Source: Patescibacteria group bacterium
GTDB lineage: Bacteria > Patescibacteriota > Microgenomatia > UBA8517
NCBI GenBank assembly: GCA_025057695.1
Contig: JANWVB010000036.1
Coordinates: 1-12,103 of the forward strand
Length of the DNA: 12,103 nucleotides
Direction: 5' to 3'
Positions 1 to 6,390 of this stretch are shown piece after piece. The position numbers and the translations under genes were made by a program. Position 1 is the stretch's first letter. Each line of letters starts with the position of its first letter. Below the pieces are notes generated by a model that ran no database searches, was not told the origin of the DNA, and saw nothing but the letters and a program-made list of their open reading frames with translations.

Positions 1-701
1 GTTGAGATCATTTCTTTGGCATCAAATTTTGACTTCTCTTCTGTTCTTGGGGCAAACTCAAGCGGAATCTCAACAACATTTTTGGCAAGCTTTATACTTT
101 GATACAACAAATCAACTTTATAAGCAAAACGTTTCAGTTCCCTAATATTCTCCAAATCTATTTTATCTAAAACCCCATTTACTTTAGTTAATCTAAAACC
201 TGTTGTTAAATCATGTATTTTAAAATTAAGCAAAGCCAGTCTGATAAAGAGATTTCCAAAATAGCTCACAATTCTTCTTGAAATCGCCCACTCTTTTGGA
301 ATAGATCCTCCTTTGATATATCTTGAACCTATCACATAATCTGCACCTTTGAGATATGCTTCAACCATAGGAATCACAAATCGTGGCGGATGCTGGAAAT
401 CCGAATCCATTTCTATAACAGCATCAGCTTTTAAGTTTTCCATTGCATATCTAAATCCCCAAATATAAGCCCAACCCAAGCCTCTTTTTTCCGGCTCAAG
501 CAATAAATGCAAGTTTTTATAACCTTTAAGCAATTTTTTGACATACTGGCCAGTGCCATCTGGAGAATTTCCATCTACTATAAGAAGGTGCATCTGAGCA
601 TTTTTAATTTTTGGAAATACATCATCCAAAAGGGCAGGGATCATCCTCTTGATATTTGCCAATTCATTGTAAGTTGGCATCACAATTACAATTTTGTCCA
701 T
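1..701 (-). CDS. Polyprenyl-phosphate glycosyltransferase, GT2 family (DPM1-like), C-terminus cut by window edge
   Basis: Translating the minus strand from the ATG at 701 gives 233 open codons running off the left edge. The protein resembles dolichyl-phosphate mannose synthases, cytoplasmic-face GT-A enzymes that move a sugar from a nucleotide donor to a polyprenyl phosphate lipid. Visible motifs are MPTYNE at residues 8-13, VDGNSPDGT at 42-50 (family form VDDxSPDGT), the DxD-type metal site EMDSDFQHPP at 97-106, GSRY at 125-128 and TTGFRL at 166-171. The end, EEKSKFDAKEM, matches the usual C-terminal region of the family, so probably only some 10-20 residues are missing. No membrane segment is seen in this part, which suits the short DPM1-like form. 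The start has no Shine-Dalgarno. The gene diverges from the ABC operon across a 133-bp gap. The donor (GDP-mannose or another) cannot be told from sequence. Confidence 0.88.
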   Translation of the reverse strand, partial: MDKIVIVMPTYNELANIKRMIPALLDDVFPKIKNAQMHLLIVDGNSPDGTGQYVKKLLKGYKNLHLLLEPEKRGLGWAYIWGFRYAMENLKADAVIEMDSDFQHPPRFVIPMVEAYLKGADYVIGSRYIKGGSIPKEWAISRRIVSYFGNLFIRLALLNFKIHDLTTGFRLTKVNGVLDKIDLENIRELKRFAYKVDLLYQSIKLAKNVVEIPLEFAPRTEEKSKFDAKEMIS

Positions 702-834
702 ATATTGATGTTAACAAATAAAACGAACTATTACACAACACATTCAAAAAATCAAATGTTAGAATATGACATATCTGTATACCTAATACTTTAATCTGAA
801 CAACATTTGGACAACAAAAGAAAATAAACTCATT
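702..834. promoter_or_regulatory. Divergent intergenic region, presumed promoters for both flanking genes
   Basis: This 133-bp AT-rich gap separates two divergently transcribed genes (glycosyltransferase to the left, adaptor protein to the right), so it should hold a promoter for each. Several TAATAC- and TATACC-like hexamers lie around 765-790 on the plus strand, but I could not pair any of them with a convincing -35 box at 16-18 bp. No hairpin, RNA gene or small ORF with support was seen. Confidence 0.4.
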
Positions 835-1905
835 ATGTTTCCACTTATAGGATGGTTAAACAAAAATAAAAAAAAGTTTTTTTTGACTTTCTTGGGTCTG
901 GCTCTAATTGCAGGGTGGATTTGGTCGTCGCAGAGCAAGCCTACTGAAGTAGATATAGCTACCGCTTACGAAGGAGAAATCATTCAATACGTATCAGCGT
1001 CAGGCAAAATTGCCGCAAGTCAAGCCGTTAATTTAACTTTTCAAACTTCAGGCAAATTGGCATATGTTGGCGTATCAGAAGGAGACAAAATAAAAAAGGG
1101 AAAACTTGTAGCCGCGCTTGACAAAAAGCAACTAGAACAAACGCTAAGAAAATATTTAAATGCTTTTGAGAAAGAATTCAGCAATTTTGAAGACTCAAAC
1201 GATTCAATCAAGGATTTGGTACTCACAGACTCAGTCAGACGTATCAAAAACAGAGCGCAAATTGATCTAAATCAAGCAGTTTTAGATGTTGAGATCCAAA
1301 ATGAAGCTATCCGCTTAGCTAATTTATATTCGCCAATTGACGGCATAGTAATAACAGCAAATCCCAAACATGCGGGCGTGAATGTAACTCCGGGAAACGC
1401 AATCTTTGAGATAGTAAACCCTCAAACAGTATATTTTGAAGCAAAAGTGAACGAAACAGATATATCTCAAATACAAGAAGGTTTGCCGGTTGAACTAAAA
1501 CTTGACGCGTATCCTGATGAAATTTTATCCCAGAAGGTAAATTCAATTTCTTTTTCAAGCACAACGACCTCAACTGGAGCAACAGCGTATATTGTAAAAG
1601 TTTCTCTCCCACCAAATGAAAATCTGAAATACAGACTTGGAATGAATGGCGATATAAAAATCATAACAGCCCAAAAAAAAGATGTTATTTTAGCGCCTCA
1701 AACCGCGCTCGTGGAAACAGAAAACAAAAAATATATTTGGATAATCGAAAACGGCTTATCAAAAAAAGTTGAAGTTGAGACAGGAATTTTCTCAACAAAT
1801 GAAATAGAGATAATAAAAGGATTAAGAAAAGGAGATCAAATTATAAATAGGCCGCCATCTGATCTTAAGGAAAATGCAAAGGTAATACAAAAACGCAAAA
1901 AATAA
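835..1905 (+). CDS. HlyD/MacA-like periplasmic adaptor (membrane fusion protein) of an ABC exporter
   Basis: This is a 356-residue extracytoplasmic adaptor of the RND/HlyD type that would work with the ATPase and permease encoded just downstream. A single N-terminal membrane anchor follows a lysine cluster (about residues 15-31) and shows no lipobox. The first lipoyl half lies at about 57-95 (including SEGDKIKKGK), followed by a short helical hairpin at about 97-163. The second lipoyl half is at 165-195 (YSPIDGIV, GVNVTPGNAIFEI), a beta-barrel domain at about 197-278, and a membrane-proximal domain from 283 to the end (VILAPQTALVE, IIKGLRKGDQII). Organisation resembles E. coli MacA and Bacillus YknX. 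A predicted envelope with no outer membrane would make it a YknX-like partner rather than a TolC-linked one. The start at 835 is chosen because it puts the positive residues just before the TM. No clear ribosome-binding site is seen. Confidence 0.9.
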   Translation: MFPLIGWLNKNKKKFFLTFLGLALIAGWIWSSQSKPTEVDIATAYEGEIIQYVSASGKIAASQAVNLTFQTSGKLAYVGVSEGDKIKKGKLVAALDKKQLEQTLRKYLNAFEKEFSNFEDSNDSIKDLVLTDSVRRIKNRAQIDLNQAVLDVEIQNEAIRLANLYSPIDGIVITANPKHAGVNVTPGNAIFEIVNPQTVYFEAKVNETDISQIQEGLPVELKLDAYPDEILSQKVNSISFSSTTTSTGATAYIVKVSLPPNENLKYRLGMNGDIKIITAQKKDVILAPQTALVETENKKYIWIIENGLSKKVEVETGIFSTNEIEIIKGLRKGDQIINRPPSDLKENAKVIQKRKK

Positions 1906-1931
1906 TTTAAGTTAATGTCCCAAAACTTTTC

Positions 1932-2615
1932 ATGAATAAAGTTGTAGTTCTTCAATCAATTAAAAAAATATATCCAATGGGAGATGCGCAAATAGAAGTT
2001 CTTAAGAATGTTTCACTTGCCATACACGAAGGTGAATTTGTGGCAATTGTAGGGCCTTCAGGAAGCGGCAAATCCACACTAATGCACATTATTGGACTTT
2101 TAGACAAACCAACAAGTGGAGAGGTAATACTTGTCAACCGCAATGTTTCATCATTCACTGAAACAGAACTTGCGGAACTTAGAAACAAATATATTGGCTT
2201 TGTATTTCAATTTTTTAATCTACTGCCACGCACAAGCGCGATAGACAACGTAATTTTACCTCTAACTTATTCAGAAGTACCTCAAAAAGAATGGCAAGAA
2301 AAAGCAAAAGCGATGCTTGATGTAGTTGGGCTGTCGCAAAGAATATACCATACTCCATCTCAATTGTCAGGCGGACAACAACAAAGAGTGGCAATAGCAA
2401 GAGCTTTAATAAATAATCCTAAAATAATACTTGCAGACGAACCGACAGGAAATTTAGACAGTAAATCTGGCCAAGAAATAATAAACATTTTCAAAAAACT
2501 AAACAAAGAAGGTAACACAATAGTTTTAGTCACTCATGAACCTGATATTGCCAAACAAGCCAAAAGAATAATCGAAGTGAAAGACGGCGAAATTATAAGA
2601 GACACAAAAGTATGA
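1932..2615 (+). CDS. MacB/LolD-type ABC transporter ATP-binding protein
   Basis: This 227-residue cytoplasmic ATPase powers the transporter formed with the permease that follows. All ABC hallmarks are intact: Walker A GPSGSGKST at 41-49, Q-loop VFQFFNLLPR at 91-100, signature LSGGQQQRV at 145-153, Walker B IILADEP at 165-171 with the catalytic Glu170, D-loop NLDS at 174-177, and H-loop His202. Length and motif spacing fit the MacB/LolD/FtsE class, and the LLPR sequence after the Q-loop is typical of it. It begins 26 bp after the adaptor and overlaps the permease by 4 bp (ATGA), which indicates one transcript and translational coupling. The substrate is unknown; peptides, lipoproteins or antibiotics are handled by relatives. 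Confidence 0.95.
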   Translation: MNKVVVLQSIKKIYPMGDAQIEVLKNVSLAIHEGEFVAIVGPSGSGKSTLMHIIGLLDKPTSGEVILVNRNVSSFTETELAELRNKYIGFVFQFFNLLPRTSAIDNVILPLTYSEVPQKEWQEKAKAMLDVVGLSQRIYHTPSQLSGGQQQRVAIARALINNPKIILADEPTGNLDSKSGQEIINIFKKLNKEGNTIVLVTHEPDIAKQAKRIIEVKDGEIIRDTKV

Positions 2616-3808
2616 AAGAAGTTGTTTTTTTGTCTTTCAAAAAAATTCTGCGAAATAAAGTGCGATCTGCTCTTACTATGCTTGGAATAATAATAGGAGT
2701 ATCTGCCGTCATACTTCTAATATCCGTAGGACAAGGATTGCAAAAATACATAACAAGTCAATTTGAAAGACTAGGCGCAAACACAATTAATGTTTTACCC
2801 GGTAAAGTCACCTTGGATGAAGGGTTCGCAGGTAGCGGGCCAAACTTTGCAGGCAGTAAGTTAACATTAGAAATGGCTAACGATCTCCAAAAAATAGGCG
2901 ATCCAATAAGCATAGTAGGAGCGGAAAATGAAGTCTCGGCAACAGTTTCATACAAAGGCAAATCAAAATACACAACAGTCGCCGGCATAACTGTGGGTTA
3001 CGCAAAAATACTTAATCTGGAAATAGAAGAAGGAAGAGAAATATCTCAAACCGATATTGACTTAGGCAGAAAAGTGGTAGTCATAGGCAAATCAATACAA
3101 GAAGACCTTTTTGGACAAAGTACAGCCATAGGCAAACAAATAACAATAGCCCAAGAACGTTATGAAGTTATAGGAATACTTGCCGAGATAGGTTCGGCGG
3201 GGATAGGAATTGACATTGATAATTTCGTCGCAATCCCAATCACAACCGCAAGCAGAATTTCAGGGTCTGACAAAATTCAGGTTATTTCAATAAAAGCTAA
3301 ATCCAAAGATGACATGGATGAAACAATAGAAATCACCAAAAGGTATCTAAGCACTAAACTAAAAGAAGACGAATTTAGCATTATTGATCAATCAAATCTT
3401 TTAAGCACGATTACACAAATACTTAATGTTCTCACACTAGCACTTGGAGGAATCGCCGCGATCTCTCTTGTGGTAGGCGGTGTTGGGATCATGAATATAA
3501 TGCTAGTTTCAGTAACGGAAAGAACAAGAGAAATAGGACTTAGGAAAGCAGTTGGAGCTAAACCAAACGATATTTTAATCCAATTTCTAATAGAAGCTAC
3601 AACATTATCAATTGCCGGTGGGACAATAGGCATACTAATTGGCTGGGGAGGATCAATTGTGCTAAATCAGTTTTTCCCTACATCTGTTACAATTTGGGCT
3701 GTTACTTTGGCTTTTGGAGTATCAGCGGCAGTTGGTATAATCTTTGGCGTCGCTCCTGCCATCAGAGCGTCGCGATTAAATCCTATAACCGCCTTACGAT
3801 ATGAATAA
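2612..3808 (+). CDS. MacB/FtsX-type ABC transporter permease
   Basis: This 398-residue membrane subunit pairs with the preceding ATPase. One TM helix lies near the N-terminus (about 20-42), followed by a large extracytoplasmic MacB_PCD-like domain (about 43-265). Three C-terminal TM helices follow at about 270-300, 325-350 and 362-384, the standard MacB/YknZ topology. The family motifs VTERTREIGLRKAVGAK (301-317) and the C-terminal APAIRASRLNPITALRYE (381-398) are intact. The start codon lies in the 4-bp ATGA overlap with the ATPase gene. MacB-type permeases act as mechanotransmitters that couple ATP hydrolysis to movement in the extracytoplasmic space, rather than forming a classical channel. 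The family call is secure; the cargo is not deducible here. Confidence 0.95.
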   Translation: MKEVVFLSFKKILRNKVRSALTMLGIIIGVSAVILLISVGQGLQKYITSQFERLGANTINVLPGKVTLDEGFAGSGPNFAGSKLTLEMANDLQKIGDPISIVGAENEVSATVSYKGKSKYTTVAGITVGYAKILNLEIEEGREISQTDIDLGRKVVVIGKSIQEDLFGQSTAIGKQITIAQERYEVIGILAEIGSAGIGIDIDNFVAIPITTASRISGSDKIQVISIKAKSKDDMDETIEITKRYLSTKLKEDEFSIIDQSNLLSTITQILNVLTLALGGIAAISLVVGGVGIMNIMLVSVTERTREIGLRKAVGAKPNDILIQFLIEATTLSIAGGTIGILIGWGGSIVLNQFFPTSVTIWAVTLAFGVSAAVGIIFGVAPAIRASRLNPITALRYE

Positions 3809-3873
3809 AAAAGGGGTATAAATTAAAAATTCAGATTTAAACTAAAACAAATATTTAACCTTACAACAAGATT

Positions 3874-4527
3874 ATGAAAATAGATATTCTAACACTTTTC
3901 CCTGAAATGTTTTCTGCTGTATTTGAATATTCAATTATTGGCAGAGCGCAAAAAGAAAATTATGTATCAATTAACATACATCAATTGCGCAATTGGGCAG
4001 ACGGCAAGCATCAAAAGGTTGATGACAGGCCATTCGGTGGCGGGGTTGGAATGCTTCTTAAAATAGAACCAATTCATAAAGCTATAAAATCACTAAATAG
4101 AAATCAGAACGCAAGAGTAATACTCACAGATGCCGGTGGAGAAATATTTACACAAAAAAAAGCGCAAAAACTTTGCAAAGAAAAACACTTGATATTCATC
4201 TGTGGAAGATACGAAGGAGTTGATCATAGGGTGCATGAACACATAGCAGATGAGATATTATCAGTAGGAGAATTTGTTTTAACAGGCGGTGAAATTCCAA
4301 CTATGATAATGGTAGACACAATAGTAAGACTAATCCCCGGAGTGCTTCGCAAGGAAGAAGCTGTTTTATATGAATCGTTTTCCGAAAGCAAAGATCAAAC
4401 AATCTTAACAGAATACCCGCAATACACAAGACCAGAAATTTATAATAACTGGAGAGTACCAGAAGTTTTATTAAGCGGAGATCACAAAAAAATAGCTGAA
4501 TGGAAAGCAAGAAATTCTAAGAGATAA
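3874..4527 (+). CDS. trmD: tRNA (guanine-37 N1)-methyltransferase TrmD
   Basis: TrmD methylates N1 of G37 next to the anticodon using S-adenosylmethionine and prevents +1 frameshifting. The 217 residues cover the SPOUT trefoil-knot domain and a short C-terminal domain, slightly less than the usual 230-250. Diagnostic segments are the N-terminal MKIDILTLFPEMF, DRPFGGGVGMLLKIEPI (51-67), the knot core ICGRYEGVDHRV (109-120), VGEFVLTGGEIP (131-142) and YPQYTRPE (181-188). In E. coli the catalytic Asp169 sits in EDSF; here the matching segment reads YESF, giving Glu167. The second conserved Asp (E. coli Asp177) also appears to be Glu (Glu180). The gene starts 65 bp after the permease and probably has its own promoter: a TATAAA at 3815-3820 lies within that gap. 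TrmD usually sits in a ribosomal-protein/rimM operon; it does not here. Confidence 0.96.
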   Translation: MKIDILTLFPEMFSAVFEYSIIGRAQKENYVSINIHQLRNWADGKHQKVDDRPFGGGVGMLLKIEPIHKAIKSLNRNQNARVILTDAGGEIFTQKKAQKLCKEKHLIFICGRYEGVDHRVHEHIADEILSVGEFVLTGGEIPTMIMVDTIVRLIPGVLRKEEAVLYESFSESKDQTILTEYPQYTRPEIYNNWRVPEVLLSGDHKKIAEWKARNSKR

Positions 4528-4541
4528 ATATCTTAGTCAAG

Positions 4542-4557
4542 GTGTAAATATTTACAC
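4542..4557. promoter_or_regulatory. 16-bp perfect palindrome GTGTAAATATTTACAC, candidate operator
   Basis: The sequence reads identically on both strands over 16 bp with no spacer. It lies 14 bp past the trmD stop, ends 11 bp before a likely -35 box (4569) and starts 73 bp before the next start codon. With no spacer it would make a poor RNA hairpin, and no T-run follows, so a dimeric DNA-binding site is more likely than a terminator. No regulator gene is visible nearby. A weaker imperfect hairpin (CTAAGA/TCTTAG, 4517-4536) spans the trmD stop just upstream. Confidence 0.4.
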
Positions 4558-4568
4558 AATAAACCAAA

Positions 4569-4596
4569 TTGTTTATAAAATAATATTATCTAAAAT
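4569..4596 (+). promoter_or_regulatory. Putative promoter for the 4615 gene (TTGTTT-N16-TAAAAT)
   Basis: TTGTTT at 4569-4574 and TAAAAT at 4591-4596 are separated by 16 bp. Transcription would begin near 4603, about 12 nt before the start codon. In such AT-rich DNA chance matches are common, so this rests mainly on position between the palindrome and the gene. Confidence 0.4.
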
Positions 4597-4614
4597 AACT
4601 TAGCTCAAATAAAT

Positions 4615-5343
4615 ATGACTGAAGAAGGTAATTCAGAAAGATTTTGGAAAAAACCAGATCTGCAAAGTATGAACATCAACGAAGAACAACAAAAAAGATG
4701 CCTCGAAATTGTCCAAATGGTATATTTGTATTTTATGAAATTGTATGAAGATAATGAAGAAGATTTTAAGAAAGCAATTAAACAAAAATTAGGTAACAAA
4801 GCCAATTTAATAAATGTCCAAGTTCGTCTTCATGGAGCAATAAGAGAAATAGAAATCAGCCTGCAAGTTAACTTGGCACAAGAATCAAAAACCGTAAAAT
4901 TTTATTTCGCCAAATCTTCTACACCACCCGAAGTTATAGTTGATAGGCGTAAAAAAATGCACAAAAAAGGAAAAGAAAAACAAGGGAAAAATGCGAATCA
5001 AGAAAAAAACATACCCCAAGAAACTGCATATCAATCTGTACTAACAATATCAGATTCGAGAGATTTCACTAAACAAATGTATGCTATTTGGTGCAATGAC
5101 CATAAATCTGAGAGATCGGAAATAAAATTACAAATCCCCAGAAGATCAATTATTAGTAATACAATACTAGACTATGCAGAAAGAGTATATAAATTACCAT
5201 TTTTAGGATTAAGACACGATAAGGGACACAAAGAAGACAAGAATATATTATTAGAAAAATTAGATCAGGATCTAGCAAATACAATTATTTCTGATTTTGA
5301 TCAAATTCTAGAATCACTTGGTATCTCCGAAGCAAAGTGCTAA
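4615..5343 (+). CDS. Hypothetical soluble protein, no family recognised
   Basis: I do not recognise this 242-residue protein. It has no signal peptide and no membrane segment, so it is probably cytoplasmic. The N-terminal part is predicted helical (about 21-60, rich in Glu/Lys), followed by strand-like segments (about 66-100). A strongly basic, low-complexity linker occupies 111-131 (many Lys, Gln, Asn). A second alpha/beta-like half (about 138-200) has alternating polar/hydrophobic strands, and a C-terminal helix lies at about 208-236. The two halves around a basic linker suggest two small domains, and the linker could contact nucleic acid; both are inference. Codon use and AT content look like its neighbours. 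The start at 4615 is the first ATG after the likely promoter and has no Shine-Dalgarno. The reading frame is clearly coding by length and composition. Confidence 0.75.
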   Translation: MTEEGNSERFWKKPDLQSMNINEEQQKRCLEIVQMVYLYFMKLYEDNEEDFKKAIKQKLGNKANLINVQVRLHGAIREIEISLQVNLAQESKTVKFYFAKSSTPPEVIVDRRKKMHKKGKEKQGKNANQEKNIPQETAYQSVLTISDSRDFTKQMYAIWCNDHKSERSEIKLQIPRRSIISNTILDYAERVYKLPFLGLRHDKGHKEDKNILLEKLDQDLANTIISDFDQILESLGISEAKC

Positions 5344-5440
5344 TAATCACTAAAAAATCTAAATTTAAAAAACAAAAATAATTTCCACATTTGCTTGTAA
5401 AAAAACAAATTTAATATGTCCGCTAAATCTCAGGTAGCTT
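5344..5440. other. Convergent intergenic gap, no clear terminator
   Basis: The 97 bp between the 4615 gene and the convergent deacetylase are very AT-rich. Only short weak stems were found (TTGT/ACAA around 5394-5407 and CTAAA/TTTAG around 5424-5445), none followed by a convincing T-run. No gene was seen. Confidence 0.3.
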
Positions 5441-6280
5441 TTAGTCGGAGAATGCAATTCTTCCAATGGGTTTAGTAATTGTAGAAATTAAGTTAGCGTC
5501 TGACCTTTTAAGAAACTTATTTAGTAATATCACAGTTGGACTTAGACTTGCTAAGAAAAATATCTCAGAAAAAAAATTTCCAACAACAATCCTTGGGACT
5601 GCATAAAGGCTAGACTTCGGCAAAACAACATCGTCATCATACGATAAAGCCATCCAGTATCTTGCCTTTTTCACAGAAGAAACAATAGATTGGCTGTACT
5701 TGCCATAGGGATAAGAAAAGAAACGAATATTAAAACCAAGTTTTTTTAGCTTTAGTTTTGAATTTCTTATTTCTTTTTTCCTTTCCAAAGAAGAAAGCTT
5801 GCCCAAATCAGCATGACTATCCGAATGACAACCTATATCCCAACCTTCAGAAGATAACCTTTGTAAATTTCTCTTATCAAGACAATCATATTGATGGTTG
5901 GCAGAAGAGTTTTTCCTATCTGATATTACAAAAACAGTCGGTTTAATGCCATTCTCTTTGAGGAAATCTTTAACCAATAAAATACTTTTATCTCCTCCGT
6001 CAAAAGTAACCGCAAAACTTTTTTTAACCAAAGCCTTTTTGTCTAAAATATGGTAATAAACATCATACAAAGAAACTGGATTTCTGTGCTTTAGCAAAAT
6101 GTTTATTTGTTTTTTGAAGTTATCAATCGAAACGCTATCAGGATCCGACCTCCCTATTGTTTTATAACACAAAACAACCACTTTTGCATGACGATCAAAA
6201 ATTACATCGACAAAGTATAAAATTAAACAAACAATTTTGTACAAAAAACCCAAAAATGAAAACTTGATAGATTGAAACAT
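5441..6280 (-). CDS. Membrane-anchored polysaccharide deacetylase (NodB/CE4 domain) with altered metal motif
   Basis: This 279-residue protein carries one N-terminal TM anchor (about 9-27) and a NodB-homology domain (about 34-235), placing the domain outside the membrane. CE4 enzymes remove N-acetyl groups from peptidoglycan or other surface glycans using a metal held by Asp-His-His. Motif 1 is TFDGGD (92-97) where the family norm is TFDDG; the presumed base Asp94 is kept but the first metal ligand Asp is Gly95. Motif 2 HSDSH (152-156) is intact, and motif 3 is FFSYPYG (187-193). Upstream, the common YH of the early strand is YK (VLCYK, 36-40). Bacillus PdaA has a comparable change (TFDNG), so activity is possible but not assured. 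A polar C-terminal extension follows the domain. It lies downstream of the sugar operon in the same direction, 110 bp away, with its own likely promoter. Confidence 0.82.
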   Translation of the reverse strand: MFQSIKFSFLGFLYKIVCLILYFVDVIFDRHAKVVVLCYKTIGRSDPDSVSIDNFKKQINILLKHRNPVSLYDVYYHILDKKALVKKSFAVTFDGGDKSILLVKDFLKENGIKPTVFVISDRKNSSANHQYDCLDKRNLQRLSSEGWDIGCHSDSHADLGKLSSLERKKEIRNSKLKLKKLGFNIRFFSYPYGKYSQSIVSSVKKARYWMALSYDDDVVLPKSSLYAVPRIVVGNFFSEIFFLASLSPTVILLNKFLKRSDANLISTITKPIGRIAFSD

Positions 6281-6347
6281 TGGAAAAAATAAAAAATTGA
6301 GGCAGAAAATCCTAGCTTTGGAAACAGCTTCTTACATGCAGGAAGTT

Positions 6348-6377
6348 AGTATACAAAAACTTGCATCATAAAAGCAA
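6348..6377 (-). promoter_or_regulatory. Putative promoter for the deacetylase gene (TTGCTT-N18-TATACT)
   Basis: On the minus strand TTGCTT (6377-6372) and TATACT (6353-6348) are 18 bp apart. Transcription would begin near 6341, giving a leader of about 60 nt before the ATG at 6280. This supports separate transcription from the rml-like operon, whose last stop is at 6391. Confidence 0.45.
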
Positions 6378-6388
6378 ATTTGCGCAAA
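6374..6388. repeat. Overlapping short palindromes GCAAATTTGC and TTTGCGCAAA
   Basis: GCAAATTTGC (6374-6383) and TTTGCGCAAA (6379-6388) overlap just after the stop of the rmlD-like gene. They also cover the presumed -35 box of the deacetylase promoter. They could form an operator. As a terminator the sequence is weak, although TTTTAT follows the first palindrome on the minus strand. Confidence 0.25.
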
Positions 6389-6390
6389 AT

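Noticed and set aside
560..580. VDGNSPDGT instead of VDDxSPDGT in the glycosyltransferase
   Set aside because: Gly at the second Asp occurs in many GT2 sequences of this kind as far as I recall, and the other catalytic motifs are intact, so it is not a strong sign of new function.
507..794. Plus-strand frame of 95 codons overlapping the glycosyltransferase start
   Set aside because: It is mostly antisense to the DPM1-like gene and its sequence looks like low-complexity AT-rich translation. The glycosyltransferase has clear motifs.
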